Source of the DNA: Longispora fulva
Lineage (GTDB): Bacteria > Actinomycetota > Actinomycetes > Mycobacteriales > Micromonosporaceae
Length of the DNA: 64,000 nt
Assembly (NCBI RefSeq): GCF_015751905.1
Contig: NZ_JADOUF010000001.1
Span: 8,555,501-8,619,500, forward strand
Direction: 5' to 3'
In this document: positions 24,362 to 37,280 of the stretch, one piece after another
Layout of the letters: each line of letters starts with the position of its first letter
How positions within the stretch are numbered: the stretch's first letter is position 1
Translations under genes and position numbers: made by a program
Notes under the pieces: model-generated
Seen by the model: only the letters and a program-made list of their open reading frames with translations
Told to the model about the DNA's origin: nothing
Databases searched by the model: none

Positions 24362-24817
24362 GTGTCGTTCGGAGAGGTCGCGGCCCTGATCGCGGCCGTC
24401 GCATTCGTAGGTCTGGTGGCGGCCCTCGCGGTGCCGATCCTGAGGCTCCGGCACACCGTGGACGCGGCGACCCGGGCGCTGACGGACCTCACCGACCGGA
24501 CCGGTCCGCTGCTCGGCAACGTCAACACGACGGTCGACAACGTCAACGTGGCCCTCGGCCAGGTGCAGGTGACCCTGGACGGCGTGAACGAGCAGCTCGC
24601 CCGGGTGGACACGATCACCAGCCACGCCTCGCAGCTCACCGCCAACGTGGCGAACGTGAGCACCCTGGTGTCGGCGGCGGTGGCCAACCCGCTGGTGAAG
24701 GTCGCGGCCCTCGGCTACGGGTTCCGCAAGGCCGCGGCCAAGCGCCGTGCCGCCGACGAGGACCGCGAGGTGCGCGACGAGCTCAAGTCGCGCCGCAAGG
24801 CCGCCAGGAAGGGCTGA
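24362..24817 (+). CDS. DUF948-family membrane protein
   Basis: 151 residues: one membrane helix (about 5-28), then a long amphipathic coiled-coil stretch with heptad-like asparagine/valine repeats (LLGNVNTTVDNVNVALGQVQ) and a strongly basic/acidic tail (KRRAADEDREVRDELKSRRK). This is the DUF948 plan, found upstream of alaS in many actinobacteria. The role is unknown, and an envelope stress or scaffolding function has been suggested for relatives. GTG 24362 follows a GGGGG ribosome site. Confidence 0.85.
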   Translation: MSFGEVAALIAAVAFVGLVAALAVPILRLRHTVDAATRALTDLTDRTGPLLGNVNTTVDNVNVALGQVQVTLDGVNEQLARVDTITSHASQLTANVANVSTLVSAAVANPLVKVAALGYGFRKAAAKRRAADEDREVRDELKSRRKAARKG

Positions 24818-24818
24818 C

Positions 24819-25082
24819 ATGTTCAAGCGACTGCTGTGGCTGGGCGTCGGGGTCGCCGTCGGGGTGGTCGTGGTCCGCAAGCTGACCCGCACCGCGCACG
24901 CGTTCACGCCGGCCGGCATCGCGGGCAACCTCGGCCAGTCCGCTGGCGGGCTGCTCGACTCGGTCCGTAGTTTTGTGGAAGACGTCCGCGAGGGCGCGGC
25001 CGAGCGCGAGGCGGAGATCGCCGACGCGATCGCGCACGGCCTTCTGATCACCGACCCTGAGATGGAAAGCGAAGAATACTGA
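24819..25082 (+). CDS. Small membrane protein (DUF6167-like)
   Basis: 87 residues with one N-terminal helix ([21 protein letters not shown]) and a soluble tail with [22 protein letters not shown], likely helical. It starts 1 nt after the DUF948 stop with AGGAAGG upstream, and its TGA overlaps the alaS ATG (TGATG). The three genes are therefore one translation-coupled unit. The family name is from memory of the alaS neighbourhood and is moderately sure. Confidence 0.8.
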   Translation: MFKRLLWLGVGVAVGVVVVRKLTRTAHAFTPAGIAGNLGQSAGGLLDSVRSFVEDVREGAAEREAEIADAIAHGLLITDPEMESEEY

Positions 25083-27769
25083 TGCGGACCGCGGAGATTA
25101 AGCGCCGGTTCCTGGCCCACTTCGAGGCGAACGGGCACACGGTCGTGCCCAGCGCGCCCCTGCCAGCGATTGATGACCCGAACCTGCTGTTCATCAATGC
25201 CGGTATGGTGCAGTTCGTCCCCTACTTCCTGGGCCAGCAGGCAGCTCCGTGGAAGCGTGCGGTCTCGGTGCAGAAGTGCATCCGGACGCCCGACATCGAC
25301 GAGGTCGGCAAGACCAGCCGGCACGGCACGTTCTTCCAGATGAACGGCAACTTCTCCTTCGGGGACTACTTCAAGGCCGAGGCCATCCCGATGGCGTGGG
25401 AGCTGCTGACGAAGTCCCTGGACCAGGGCGGTTACGGCCTGGATCCGGAGTCCCTGTGGGCCACCGTCTACCTCGACGACGACGAGGCCATCGACATCTG
25501 GCACCACACCGTCGGGCTCCCGATGGACCGGATCGTGCGCCGGGGCAAGAAGGACAACTACTGGTCGATGGGCATCCCCGGCCCGTGCGGCCCGTGCTCG
25601 GAGATCTTCATCGACCGCGGCCCGTCCTACGGCCGCGAGGGCGGCCCGGAGGTCGACGAGGACCGCTACATGGAGATCTGGAACAACGTCTTCATGCAGT
25701 ACGAGCGCGGCCCGGGCACCGACAAGGAGAACTTCCCGATCCTCGGGGAGCTGCCGGCGCGCAACATCGACACCGGTATGGGCCTGGAGCGGATCGCCTC
25801 CGTCCTGCAGGGCGTGGACAACCTCTACGAGATCGACGAGGTCCGGCCGCTGATCGAGAAGGCCGAGGAGCTGACCGGCAAGCGGTACGGCGCGTCGAAG
25901 AGCCACGTGGCCTCCGAGTCCCACCCCGACGACGTGCGGCTGCGGGTCATCGCCGACCATGTCCGCACCGGCCTGATGCTGATCGGCGACGGCGTGACCC
26001 CGGGCAACGAGGGCCGGGGCTACGTGCTCCGCCGCATCCTCCGCCGGGCGATCCGCTCGATCCGCCTGCTGGGCTTCGAGGGTCAGGCGATGCCGCACCT
26101 TATGCCGGTCGCCCGGGACTGCATGGCCCCGAGCTACCCCGAGGTGGCCAGCGACTACGACCGGATCGCGCGGTACGCGTACGCGGAGGAGGACGCCTTC
26201 CTGTCCACCCTGCGGCAGGGCACGACGATCCTGGACCTGGCCCTGACGGAGACCAAGTCGGCCGGCGGCGAGAAGCTCGCGGGTTCCAAGGCGTTCCAGC
26301 TGCACGACACGTTCGGCTTCCCGATCGACCTGACGCTGGAGATCGCCTCCGAGCAGGGCCTGTCGGTGGACGTGGAGGGCTTCAAGGCCCTGATGCTCGA
26401 GCAGCGGACCCGGGCGAAGGCCGACGCGGCGGCGCGCAAGAGCGGGCACGCGGACCTGTCGGCGTTCCGGTCGGTACTCGACGAGCACGGCCCGACGGAC
26501 TGGGTGGCGTACACGACGCTGGAGTCCGACGCGACGATCCTGGCGATGCTCAAGGAGGGCCTGCCGACCCGGCACGCCGCCCCGGGCGAGGTCGTCACCG
26601 TGATCCTGGACCGGACCCCGTTCTACGCCGAGTCCGGCGGCCAGGACTCCGACGCCGGCCGCCTCGTCGGCACGGACGTCGAGGCCGAGGTGCTCGACGT
26701 GCAGCGGCCGGTGAAGAAGCTGGTCTCGCACCAGGTGCGGGTGCTGCACGGCGAGCTGCACGTGGGCCAGAAGGTGCACGCGGCGGTCGACAAGGAGTGG
26801 CGGATCGGCGCGCGGCAGGCGCACTCGGGCACACACGTGGTGCACGCGGCGCTGCGCCAGGTGCTCGGCCCGGCGGCCCTGCAGTCGGGTTCGTACAACC
26901 GCCCCGGATACCTGCGGTTGGACTTCTCGTGGCGCGGCGCGCTGTCGCCGGAGACCCGCAGCGAGATCGAGGAGGTCTCCAACCTCGCGGTCCGCAGCGA
27001 CCTGCTGGTCACGGCGAACGTGATGCCGATCGCGAAGGCCAAGGACCTGGGCGCGATCGCCCTGTTCGGCGAGACGTACGACGAGGACGTCCGGGTCGTG
27101 GAGATCGGCGGCGAGTGGTCGCGCGAGCTGTGCGGCGGCACGCACGTCGAGCGCTCGGCGCAGATCGGCCCGATGGCCGTGACCGGCGAGTCCTCGGTCG
27201 GCGCGGGTTCCCGCCGGATCGAGGCCGTGGTGGGCCACGAGGCGTTCCGCTACCTGGCCCGCGAGCGCGACCTGGTGCTGCGGCTGGCCGAGCTGTTCCG
27301 GGTGCCCAGTGACCAGCTGGGTGACCGGGTGGCGCAGATGATGGCCCAGTTCAAGGACACCGAGAAGGAGCTGGAGAAGCTGCGGGCCCAGATGGTGCTC
27401 GCCAACTCCGGCGGTCTGGCGGCGGGCGCGAAGGACGTGCGCGGCGTGGCGTACGTGGGCGCGGAGGCCCCGGAGGGCACCGGCGCGAACGACGTGCGGA
27501 CCCTGGCGCAGGACGTCCGGGGCAAGATCGACCCGAAGCGGCCGGCCGTGGTGGCCGTGACCGCGCGGGCCAACGGCAAGGCGTCGATCGTCATCGCGGT
27601 GAACGCCGCGGCCAAGATCGCGGGCCTGTCGGCCGGCGAGCTGGTGAAGGGCGCGCTGTCGGGCAAGGGTGGCGGCAACGCCGACCTGGCCCAGGGCGGC
27701 GGCGTCCCGGCGGATCAGGCCGCGGCGCTGCTGCTCGCGGTCGAGAAGCTGGTCGCGGAGCGGCCTTGA
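25082..27769 (+). CDS. alaS: Alanyl-tRNA synthetase
   Basis: 895 residues, full length. Domains: class II catalytic core (motif 1 region [15 protein letters not shown], motif 3 GLERIASV), tRNA-recognition helices, editing domain with zinc-binding HSGTHVVH (about residue 580) and CGGTH (about 683), and a C-terminal oligomerisation/DHHA1 domain with [12 protein letters not shown]. The editing residues needed to clear Ser- and Gly-tRNA-Ala are intact. The start overlaps the upstream small gene and the stop overlaps ruvX. Confidence 0.97.
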   Translation: MRTAEIKRRFLAHFEANGHTVVPSAPLPAIDDPNLLFINAGMVQFVPYFLGQQAAPWKRAVSVQKCIRTPDIDEVGKTSRHGTFFQMNGNFSFGDYFKAEAIPMAWELLTKSLDQGGYGLDPESLWATVYLDDDEAIDIWHHTVGLPMDRIVRRGKKDNYWSMGIPGPCGPCSEIFIDRGPSYGREGGPEVDEDRYMEIWNNVFMQYERGPGTDKENFPILGELPARNIDTGMGLERIASVLQGVDNLYEIDEVRPLIEKAEELTGKRYGASKSHVASESHPDDVRLRVIADHVRTGLMLIGDGVTPGNEGRGYVLRRILRRAIRSIRLLGFEGQAMPHLMPVARDCMAPSYPEVASDYDRIARYAYAEEDAFLSTLRQGTTILDLALTETKSAGGEKLAGSKAFQLHDTFGFPIDLTLEIASEQGLSVDVEGFKALMLEQRTRAKADAAARKSGHADLSAFRSVLDEHGPTDWVAYTTLESDATILAMLKEGLPTRHAAPGEVVTVILDRTPFYAESGGQDSDAGRLVGTDVEAEVLDVQRPVKKLVSHQVRVLHGELHVGQKVHAAVDKEWRIGARQAHSGTHVVHAALRQVLGPAALQSGSYNRPGYLRLDFSWRGALSPETRSEIEEVSNLAVRSDLLVTANVMPIAKAKDLGAIALFGETYDEDVRVVEIGGEWSRELCGGTHVERSAQIGPMAVTGESSVGAGSRRIEAVVGHEAFRYLARERDLVLRLAELFRVPSDQLGDRVAQMMAQFKDTEKELEKLRAQMVLANSGGLAAGAKDVRGVAYVGAEAPEGTGANDVRTLAQDVRGKIDPKRPAVVAVTARANGKASIVIAVNAAAKIAGLSAGELVKGALSGKGGGNADLAQGGGVPADQAAALLLAVEKLVAERP

Positions 27770-28227
27770 CCGGCACCGGCTGGCAGCGGGGCGTCCGACT
27801 CGGAATTGATGTCGGGAACGTCCGGATCGGGGTCGCGCGCTCCGATCCGGACGGCATCCTCGCGACCCCGGTCGTCACCGTCGCCCGGGACCAGTCCGAG
27901 GCGGAATCTCCCACCGATCTGTCGGAGATCGCCAAACTTGTCACCGAATATGATGCAATCGGGGTCGTTGTAGGGCTTCCAATCGCTCTGAATGGCAAAG
28001 AGGGACTGGCGGCGAAGGCTGTCCGTGACTACGCTGCGCGTTTGGCCGTGGTGCTGGGGACCGTGCCGATCCACCTGTCCGACGAGCGGATGTCCACCGT
28101 CGTGGCGGGACGTAGGCTCGCGGAACGGGGTGTCAAGGGGAAGCGCCAGCGCGCTGTCGTCGACCAGGCGGCCGCGGTGGAGATCCTGCAGGGTTGGCTC
28201 GACGCTCAGCGGAGGCTACGCGGATGA
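27766..28227 (+). CDS. ruvX: RuvX/YqgF-family RNase H-fold nuclease
   Basis: 153 residues. [16 protein letters not shown] carries the first catalytic Asp, [14 protein letters not shown] the second strand, DERMSTVVA the Glu, and [15 protein letters not shown] the terminal Asp. Members act on pre-16S rRNA ends or on Holliday junctions. The family role is still debated. The start is TTG 27766 inside the alaS stop. Like most alaS-ruvX-mltG-aroE clusters, all genes here are coupled by short overlaps. Confidence 0.9.
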   Translation: MTGTGWQRGVRLGIDVGNVRIGVARSDPDGILATPVVTVARDQSEAESPTDLSEIAKLVTEYDAIGVVVGLPIALNGKEGLAAKAVRDYAARLAVVLGTVPIHLSDERMSTVVAGRRLAERGVKGKRQRAVVDQAAAVEILQGWLDAQRRLRG

Positions 28228-29396
28228 TGGACGAACTGGGGTTGTACGAGGACGTCGACCCCGGCCGGCACCGCCGCCGGAAGAAGAAGCGCGGCAGGAG
28301 CGGCCTCGCGCTGGTCCTCGTGGTCGTCATCCTCGGCGTGCTGGGCGCCGGCGCCTGGTGGGGCGCGAACAAGATCGGTGACATGCTCACCACCCCCGAC
28401 TACGCCACGGGCGGGACCACCGAGACCACGGTGCAGGTCAAGCCCCGCCAGACGGTCGCGGACATCGCCAACACGCTGTACCACGCTGACGTGGTGAAGA
28501 GCGCGAAGGCGTTCGTCGAGGCGGCGGGGGAGAACCCGAAGGGGACGGCGTTTCAGCCGGGCACCTACAAGGTGCACAAGCAGATGCGGGCCAAGGACGC
28601 GGTGACCGCGCTGCTCGACCTGAACAACAAGATCACCACCAAGGTGACCCTGCGCGAGGGCCTGACGTACAAGGGCACGTTCGCCGAGTTGGAGAAGGTC
28701 ACCAAGATCCCGGCCGCGGAGTTCGAGGCGGCGGCGAAGGATCCGGTGGCGCTCGGCGTGCCGGACTTCTGGTTCAAACGCGGTGACGGCAAGCCGGTGG
28801 AGAAGTCCATCGAGGGCTTCTTGTTCCCGGACACCTACGAGTTCGAGCCCGGCTTCACGGCGACGTCGATCCTGGAGCGCCTGGTCGCCCGGTTCAACGA
28901 GGAGATGGAGTCCAGCGGCTTCATCACCAAGGCGGAGAAGGAGCGGCAGATCTCGCCGTTCGAGGCGCTGATCGTGGCCTCGCTCGCCCAGGTGGAGGCC
29001 GGCAACGCCGACGACCTGGGGAAGGTGGCCCGGGTGGCCTACAACCGGGCGTACAAGAAGAACATGCCGCTCGAGTTCGACGTGACGGCCAACTACTGGC
29101 TGATCAAGCAGAACAAGCCGTCGAAGAGTTCGTCCGACCTGACCCCGGCGGAGCTGGACGACCCGAAGAACCCGTACAACGTGAAGAGCGTGCGGGGTCT
29201 GCCCGCCGGGCCGATCTCCAACCCGGGGGCCGCGGCGCTGAAGGGCTCGATCGACCCGCCGGTCGGCGACTGGGTGTACTTCGTCGCCGTCGACAAGCAG
29301 GGCCACTCCGCGTTCGCCGTCACGCTCGCCGAGCACGACGCGAACCGGCGCAAGGCCTGCCAGGCCGGGGTGCTGACCGGGGACGCCTGCCGGTGA
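28224..29396 (+). CDS. mltG: Endolytic murein transglycosylase MltG (YceG-like)
   Basis: 390 residues. A short basic cytoplasmic head, one membrane helix (about 27-46), a LysM-like region (VKPRQTVADIANTLYHADVV) and the YceG catalytic domain. The predicted catalytic glutamate is Glu258 in LIVASLAQVEAGN, and GLPAGPISNPG near the C-terminus is a family hallmark. It cuts nascent peptidoglycan strands and so sets glycan length. GGAGG lies 8 nt before ATG 28224. ATG 28227 is an alternative. Confidence 0.92.
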   Translation: MMDELGLYEDVDPGRHRRRKKKRGRSGLALVLVVVILGVLGAGAWWGANKIGDMLTTPDYATGGTTETTVQVKPRQTVADIANTLYHADVVKSAKAFVEAAGENPKGTAFQPGTYKVHKQMRAKDAVTALLDLNNKITTKVTLREGLTYKGTFAELEKVTKIPAAEFEAAAKDPVALGVPDFWFKRGDGKPVEKSIEGFLFPDTYEFEPGFTATSILERLVARFNEEMESSGFITKAEKERQISPFEALIVASLAQVEAGNADDLGKVARVAYNRAYKKNMPLEFDVTANYWLIKQNKPSKSSSDLTPAELDDPKNPYNVKSVRGLPAGPISNPGAAALKGSIDPPVGDWVYFVAVDKQGHSAFAVTLAEHDANRRKACQAGVLTGDACR

Positions 29397-30199
29397 GGGC
29401 GGCGGTGCTCGGTCGACCCGTCGGCCACTCGCTGTCCCCTGTCCTGCACAACGCCGGTTACGCCGCCCTGGGCCTGTCCGACTGGTCCTACGCCGCGATC
29501 GACGTCGGCGAGGACGAGCTGGAGTCCTTCGTGGCCGGTCTCGGCCCGGAGTGGGCCGGGCTGTCGCTGACCATGCCGCTCAAGGAGGTCGCGCTCTCGG
29601 TGGCCACGGAGGTGACCCCGCTGACCCGGGTGCTGGGCGCGGGGAACACCCTCGTGCTGCGGGGCGGCGGGCTGTTCCTGGACAACACCGACGCGCCCGG
29701 CGCGGTGGCGGCGCTGGCGGACGCTGGCTGCACGTCCGCCGCCGAGATCGCGATCGTGGGCGCTGGCGGCACGGCCCGCGCGGCGCTGGCGGCGGCGTCC
29801 TCGCTCGGGGCCCGGGCCACGGTCTACGCCCGGCGTCCCGCCGCCGTGGTGGACCTGCTGCCCGTCGCGGCCCAGCTGGACGTGCCGATCGTCGCCGCGC
29901 ACTGGGAGGACCTGGCCGACGCCGCGCGCGCCGACGTGATCGTCTCGACGGTGCCGAAGAGCGCCGCCGGCAGCCTCGCAGACCTCAAGCCGCATCCGGA
30001 CACCGTCGTGTTCGACGTGCTCTACGACCCGTGGCCGACGCCGCTGGCCGCTGCGGCGCTGGCCGCAGGCTGCCGGGTGGTGAGCGGGCTGGACCTGCTG
30101 GCCGCGCAGGCGTATCTGCAGTTCGCGCTGTTCACGGGGCTGGCGGCCCCGAAGGCCGCGATGCGCGCCGCCCTCGACGCGGCGGTCGCGGCACGCTGA
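29393..30199 (+). CDS. aroE: Shikimate dehydrogenase
   Basis: 268 residues. It reduces 3-dehydroshikimate to shikimate with NADPH. The substrate-site Ser13/Ser15 (GHSLSP), catalytic Lys64 (MPLKE), Asn85 (LGAGNT) and Asp100 (DNTDAPG), and the nucleotide motif VGAGGTARA (about 122-130) are present. GTG 29393 overlaps the mltG stop by 4 nt. The remaining shikimate genes lie 2.5 kb downstream, separated by a secreted peptidase and a prepilin peptidase gene. Confidence 0.93.
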   Translation: MRAAVLGRPVGHSLSPVLHNAGYAALGLSDWSYAAIDVGEDELESFVAGLGPEWAGLSLTMPLKEVALSVATEVTPLTRVLGAGNTLVLRGGGLFLDNTDAPGAVAALADAGCTSAAEIAIVGAGGTARAALAAASSLGARATVYARRPAAVVDLLPVAAQLDVPIVAAHWEDLADAARADVIVSTVPKSAAGSLADLKPHPDTVVFDVLYDPWPTPLAAAALAAGCRVVSGLDLLAAQAYLQFALFTGLAAPKAAMRAALDAAVAAR

Positions 30200-30230
30200 G
30201 AGGCCCGCCCCGCGAAGGGACGGGCCTCTC
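30198..30230. terminator. Hairpin between convergent aroE and the secreted peptidase gene
   Basis: Arms GAGAGGCCCG (30198-30207) and CGGGCCTCTC (30221-30230) are a perfect 10-bp stem. Further CCC/GGG pairs extend it, with one G-U only in minus-strand RNA. It overlaps the aroE stop and lies 20 bp from the other gene's stop. No T-run follows. Confidence 0.65.
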
Positions 30231-30250
30231 AGATCATTCGACGGGTACGT

Positions 30251-31807
30251 CTAGAACGGGCTGTTGTCCGCGGCGCACACGAGGTTCTTCGGCGGCAGGA
30301 CCCCGGTGAACAGGTAGTCCCGCTTGGCCTTCTCGCCACAGGTGCTCGGCACGTACATGCCGGTGTGCCCGGCGCCCTCGATCACCATCAGCTGCGCGTT
30401 GGCGAGCTCGGCGGTGCCGTCCTGCGCGCCGTGCAGCGGGGTGGCGGGGTCGTACCGGTTGTTCACGACCAGGATCGGGGCCGGGGTCCACCGGTTCCAC
30501 GGGCCCATGAACCGGTCGGTGTCGTGGCCCGGCCAGGTGGCGCACGGCTGGTAGTCGAAGACGCCGGTCCGGCCGAAGTACGGCACCCGCTGGTCCTCGG
30601 GGTCCGCGAGCCGGCTGTAGGTGGCGTTGTTGCGGGGCACGACACTGTCGGTGCAGTTGATGGCGAAGTACGCCTCGCTGCGGTTGTCCAGATACTGCTC
30701 GCCGAGCAGTGGCTTGGCCGGCCGCGCCGCGAGGAGGGACTTCGCGGCGGCGGGCTGGACGTTCGCGAGCCGGTCGAGCAGGGTCGCGAGGTCCTTCCAC
30801 CACGCCGGGTGGGCGAGGTTGCCGCCGACGGAGCTGATGATCGTCGTGTACGACCAGCTCTCGCCGTCGAGCACGATCGGCGCGACCCGCGCCCGGTCGG
30901 TCAGAGCCTTGAACCGGTCTTTGGGAGAGCCGCCCTTGGCGAACGCGCACCGGTCCGGACCAGCCGCCTCGCACTGGGTGAGGAACTGGTCGAACGTCTC
31001 GGCCATGCCCCGGGGCACGTCCTGGCGGGTGTCGATCGGCTTGGTGAAGCCCTCGATGCCGTGGCCGGTGGCGCTGCCGGCGAAGTCCAGCGCGCCGTCG
31101 AGGACCAGGGCCCGGAACTTCGTCGGGAACAGGTTGGCGTAGGTCGCGCCGACGTGCGTGCCGTACGACAGGCCGAGGTAGCTGAGCTTGTCGTCACCGA
31201 CGGCCCGGCGCATCACGTCGAGGTCGCGCGCGGTGTTGGCGGTGGACAGGTGGTTGATCAGGTCCCCGCCGCGTTCCTTGCAGCGGGTGGTGAGGTCGGC
31301 GGCCTGCGCGTAGAACGCCGGCTCCTGCGCTGCGGTGGCCGGGAACGCCGGGACGGCGTTGAAGTAGGTCTCCTGCTCGGCCTTGGTCTCGAAACACCGG
31401 ATGGCCGTGCTCCGGCCGACGCCCCGGGTGTCCCACGAGACGACGTCGAACCGGGCGCGCAGCTCCGGTGAGAACAGCCAGTCCCAGTGGCCGCGCCACT
31501 GGAGCCGGTCGACGCCGGACGCGCCGGGACCGCCGAAGTTGACGAACAGCGAGCCGATCCTGTGCGCCGGGTCGGTGGCCGGCATCCGGATCATCGACAG
31601 CGAGATCTGCTCGCCGCGCGGCCGGTCGTAGTCGAGGGGGGCGGCGGCGGTCGCGCACTCATAGCCGTCGGCGCAGGTGCTCCAGGTGAGCGTCTGGGCC
31701 GGGGGAGCCTCCGCGACGGCCCCGGCGGGCGATGTCACGGCCAGGGTGGCGGCCACGGCCGCGAGGGCCGTGCCCGCCGCCATCCGGAGCCGGGTGAAAG
31801 GGGTCAT
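30251..31807 (-). CDS. Secreted alpha/beta-hydrolase, tripeptidyl-aminopeptidase (TAP)-like
   Basis: 518 residues. A signal peptide (MTPFTRLRMAAGTALAAVAA...SPAGA, cleavage about 31) precedes an alpha/beta-hydrolase fold. The oxyanion region is VNFGGPGASG, the nucleophile Ser is in GLSYGTHVG, Asp in NNRYDPATP and His in GAGHTGMY. The TAP-like C-terminal domain is characteristic of Streptomyces secreted mono-/tripeptidyl peptidases. Several cysteines could form disulfides. ATG 31807 follows AAGGAG, and an in-frame ATG at 31864 would add residues ahead of the signal peptide. It is divergent from the prepilin peptidase gene. Confidence 0.9.
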   Translation of the reverse strand: MTPFTRLRMAAGTALAAVAATLAVTSPAGAVAEAPPAQTLTWSTCADGYECATAAAPLDYDRPRGEQISLSMIRMPATDPAHRIGSLFVNFGGPGASGVDRLQWRGHWDWLFSPELRARFDVVSWDTRGVGRSTAIRCFETKAEQETYFNAVPAFPATAAQEPAFYAQAADLTTRCKERGGDLINHLSTANTARDLDVMRRAVGDDKLSYLGLSYGTHVGATYANLFPTKFRALVLDGALDFAGSATGHGIEGFTKPIDTRQDVPRGMAETFDQFLTQCEAAGPDRCAFAKGGSPKDRFKALTDRARVAPIVLDGESWSYTTIISSVGGNLAHPAWWKDLATLLDRLANVQPAAAKSLLAARPAKPLLGEQYLDNRSEAYFAINCTDSVVPRNNATYSRLADPEDQRVPYFGRTGVFDYQPCATWPGHDTDRFMGPWNRWTPAPILVVNNRYDPATPLHGAQDGTAELANAQLMVIEGAGHTGMYVPSTCGEKAKRDYLFTGVLPPKNLVCAADNSPF

Positions 31808-31911
31808 GCAGGCAACTCCTTCGGATGAGGGATTCCTAGTCACAAACGTTATGGCTCCACCCAAGGTTGCACCCTGTGATGTTGATCATGAAACCGTTTG
31901 CGCCCGGTCGG

Positions 31912-31917
31912 TATAAC
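31912..31917 (+). promoter_or_regulatory. Leaderless -10 box of the prepilin peptidase gene
   Basis: TATAAC, the best -10 match among the leaderless set, is followed by exactly 6 nt and GTG 31924. There is no ribosome site. Confidence 0.5.
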
Positions 31918-31923
31918 TACGGC

Positions 31924-32613
31924 GTGATCTGGGTCGCCGTGCTGCTCGGGGTCGGATGCGGGCCGGTCCTCGTCGGGGCCGCCGACCGGTGGTGTCCGAC
32001 GCCGGCCACCTGGCGGGACCGGTGGATCGGCGCGCTGGTCCTGGCGGGTGCGCTGGTGCTGCTGGTGGCCAGGCCTCCGCTGGCGCCCGCCAGCCCACCA
32101 GTGTCCGCCCCCGGCGCGCTGGCTCGGCTCGGGTGGACGGCGGCAGCGGTGGCGCACCTTCCGGCCACTGTGTCCGACTGGAGTCCGATCGTCACAATGT
32201 GTTACTTCCCGCTCGCGGGGCTCGGGCTGGTCCTCGCCCGGGTGGACCTGGCCGCGCTGCGGTTGCCGGACGCGCTCGTGCTGCCGGCGTACCCGATGGT
32301 GGGTCTGCCCTTGATCCTCGTCGCCCCCGGCGGGACGCCGCGCGCCCTGCTCGCCGCCACCGCCTGCCTTCTCGGGTACGCCGCGCTCTGCGCCACCGGC
32401 GGCCTCGGCTTCGGCGACGTCAAACTCGGCGGGGTCCTCGGTCTGGCCACCGGCTGGGTGTCCTGGCGGGCCGTCGCGGCGAGCGTCCTGATCGGCCTCG
32501 GGTGCGGCGCGGCGCACGCGGTGACCCGCCGGCTGGCCGGCCGCCCCGGCCCGGCGCCCTACGGTCCGGCGATGCTCGCCGGGGCCCTCGCGGCGCTCGC
32601 GGTCCCGTGGTGA
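31924..32613 (+). CDS. A24-family prepilin peptidase
   Basis: 229 residues with six to seven membrane helices. The two aspartates of the type IV prepilin/prearchaellin peptidase site are visible in LRLPDALVLPAYP and GGLGFGDVKLGG. The cytoplasmic Cys-rich N-terminal domain and methyltransferase part of E. coli-type PilD are absent, as in TadV/CpaA-like enzymes. It would process Flp/Tad or competence-like pilins encoded elsewhere. GTG 31924 is chosen over ATG 31867 because of the leaderless promoter and because it starts at the first helix. Confidence 0.85.
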   Translation: MIWVAVLLGVGCGPVLVGAADRWCPTPATWRDRWIGALVLAGALVLLVARPPLAPASPPVSAPGALARLGWTAAAVAHLPATVSDWSPIVTMCYFPLAGLGLVLARVDLAALRLPDALVLPAYPMVGLPLILVAPGGTPRALLAATACLLGYAALCATGGLGFGDVKLGGVLGLATGWVSWRAVAASVLIGLGCGAAHAVTRRLAGRPGPAPYGPAMLAGALAALAVPW

Positions 32614-32734
32614 CCGTTCGCGCTGGGGCGCGAATTGCCCTGATCGAAGCTACTCTGCGGCCCCCCGGTCCCAGAGGCTGAGAAACGCGCGGACACGCCC
32701 CGGAGCCGCCCTGCTGACCCGTCCGGGCACGTGA

Positions 32735-32740
32735 AAGACT
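32735..32740 (+). promoter_or_regulatory. Possible leaderless -10 of aroC
   Basis: AAGACT (first base off TANNNT) ends 6 nt before GTG 32747. There is no ribosome site in front of aroC. It is weak on sequence, but the spacing matches the other genes. Confidence 0.3.
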
Positions 32741-32746
32741 CGTCAC

Positions 32747-35529
<2,783 letters not shown>

Positions 35530-35533
<4 letters not shown>

Positions 35534-35976
35534 GGGTGTATGTCCTCAACGGACCGAACCTGAACCGCCTGGGCACCCGCGAGCCCCTGATCTACGGCTC
35601 CACCACCTACGCCGACCTGGTCGCGCTGTGCGAGTCCACCGGCAGGGAGCTCGGCCTGGACGTGGACGTCCGGCAGACCAACGCCGAGCACGAGCTGATC
35701 GGCTGGCTGCACGACGCCGCCGACGAGGGCGCGGCCGTGGTTCTCAACGGCGCGGCGTGGACGCACTACTCGATCGCGGTCCGCGACGCGTGTTCGCAGC
35801 TCACCGGCCCGCTGGTCGAGGTGCACATCTCCAACATCCACGCCCGCGAGGCGTTCCGGGAGCACTCGGTGATCTCCGCGGTCGCCACGGGCGTGATCGT
35901 CGGGCTCGGGGTCGACGGCTACCGGCTGGCGCTCCTGCACCTGGCCGGCCGGCAGCCGAAGCCGCTGTCCGCCTAG
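35530..35976 (+). CDS. aroQ: Type II 3-dehydroquinate dehydratase
   Basis: 148 residues, the dodecameric type II enzyme. [17 protein letters not shown] holds the catalytic Arg and Tyr22, [17 protein letters not shown] replaces the usual NPGAYTH form (Pro missing), and [20 protein letters not shown] is the C-terminal signature. It dehydrates 3-dehydroquinate to 3-dehydroshikimate. It ends in a 4-nt tail-to-tail overlap with the chitinase gene, which leaves no intergenic terminator. Confidence 0.94.
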
Positions 35977-37280
35977 CCTGCGTACCCGGCGAAGATCTTG
36001 GAGAACTCGTACGGGGACTGCGGGATGTTCGTGCACCGGTAGAGCGGGCCGGTGCACGCGTTGCGGTCGCGGGTGGCCTCCCAGAACGCCAGCATGCCCA
36101 GGTGCCTGGACTGGGCGAAGGCGACGAGTTGGCGGGCGTCGGCCTGGTCGTACACCCGGCCGTCGTCGTTCTTGCCGAGCATCGGCGTGACGCCGACCAT
36201 CTTCCAGACCTGAGCGTCGGTCTTGGCCGGGTAGAGCGCCTTGAGCTGGGTGAACGTGCTCTGCGCCGCCTGCACGGCGAAGCCGCCGTAGTCGCCGTCG
36301 CGGTAGTAGTCCATCGCCATGATGTTGACGAGGTCCAGGTTCACCCCGGCGTCGCGGGCGGTGCGGACCACGTTGAGGCCCTCGGTGGTGAGACCCTCGG
36401 GCAGCACCGGCAGCGTGAGCGAGACCTTCAGCCCCGGATTGGCCCGTTGCAGGTTCGCCATGGCGGTGTTCCGCCGGGCGATCGACGCCGGCTCGGCGAT
36501 GGCGGCGCCCTCGATGTCGAAATCCACATACTTCAACTGGTACGCGGTCACCACGGCCTGGTACTCCGCGGTCAGCGCCCCGGTGTCGGTGCACGCTTGG
36601 GCGAGTTCCGCCCCGGAGGCCCCGCCGAAGGACACCTTCACGTCCCCGCCCCGGGCCCGCAGCTTGTCGATCTCGTCCTTCTGCCAGCCGGTCCGCGGGT
36701 CGTACGCGTTGAACCACATGGCCTTGCACGCCGACGCGGTGACGAACCCGAGGCTGTAGCCCTGGGTGGCCTCGTCCGACAGCACCGGCGTGGGCCACGC
36801 GCCCATGTCGATGTACGGCGCGACGGGCAGCGGCCCGGCGACCGGCGGCGGCCCGGTGGGGGAGACCGTGGGGGTCGGCGACGGGCCGGCGCCGTCACAG
36901 GACGCCCCGTTCACGGTGCAGCCCGTCGGCAGTCCCGTGCCGCTGACGACGAAGCCGAACACGACGCTGGCCCCGGGGGCCACGGTGCCGTTGTAGGTGC
37001 GGTTCGCGGCCATGGTGTGCGTGCCGGTCGTGGTGACGAGCGCGTCCCAGTAGGTGCCCATCGTCGTGCCGGCCGGCAGGTCCCAGCCGACGGTCCACGA
37101 GCTGATCGACGAGCCCGTGCCGTTCGTGACGGTGTACTGGGCCTGGTACCCGCTGGCCCACACCGACGTCCGCGCGAACGTCGCCGTGACCCTGCCGGCC
37201 GCGTGCGCCGTCCCGACCAGGCCGCCGGTGACCAGTAGTGCGATGGTGGCCGCGACGAGCGCGGCACGATGTCTGAGCAT
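35973..37280 (-). CDS. Secreted GH18 chitinase with N-terminal cellulose/chitin-binding module
   Basis: 435 residues. Signal peptide ([20 protein letters not shown], cut near AHA27), a CBM2-type module (about 28-125, aromatic-rich, [14 protein letters not shown]), a Pro/Thr linker (about 130-148), then GH18. The catalytic motif is YVDFDIEGA, with the acid Glu near residue 256, and [10 protein letters not shown] is the second family motif. It should hydrolyse chitin outside the cell. ATG 37280 is chosen because AAGGAG is 6 nt upstream, while ATG 37286 abuts the ribosome site. Confidence 0.92.
   Translation of the reverse strand: MLRHRAALVAATIALLVTGGLVGTAHAAGRVTATFARTSVWASGYQAQYTVTNGTGSSISSWTVGWDLPAGTTMGTYWDALVTTTGTHTMAANRTYNGTVAPGASVVFGFVVSGTGLPTGCTVNGASCDGAGPSPTPTVSPTGPPPVAGPLPVAPYIDMGAWPTPVLSDEATQGYSLGFVTASACKAMWFNAYDPRTGWQKDEIDKLRARGGDVKVSFGGASGAELAQACTDTGALTAEYQAVVTAYQLKYVDFDIEGAAIAEPASIARRNTAMANLQRANPGLKVSLTLPVLPEGLTTEGLNVVRTARDAGVNLDLVNIMAMDYYRDGDYGGFAVQAAQSTFTQLKALYPAKTDAQVWKMVGVTPMLGKNDDGRVYDQADARQLVAFAQSRHLGMLAFWEATRDRNACTGPLYRCTNIPQSPYEFSKIFAGYAG

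Noticed and set aside
24344-27238. 964-codon minus-strand ORF opposite alaS and the DUF948 gene
   Set aside because: Same GC-bias artefact. The plus-strand genes have domains, ribosome sites and coupling.
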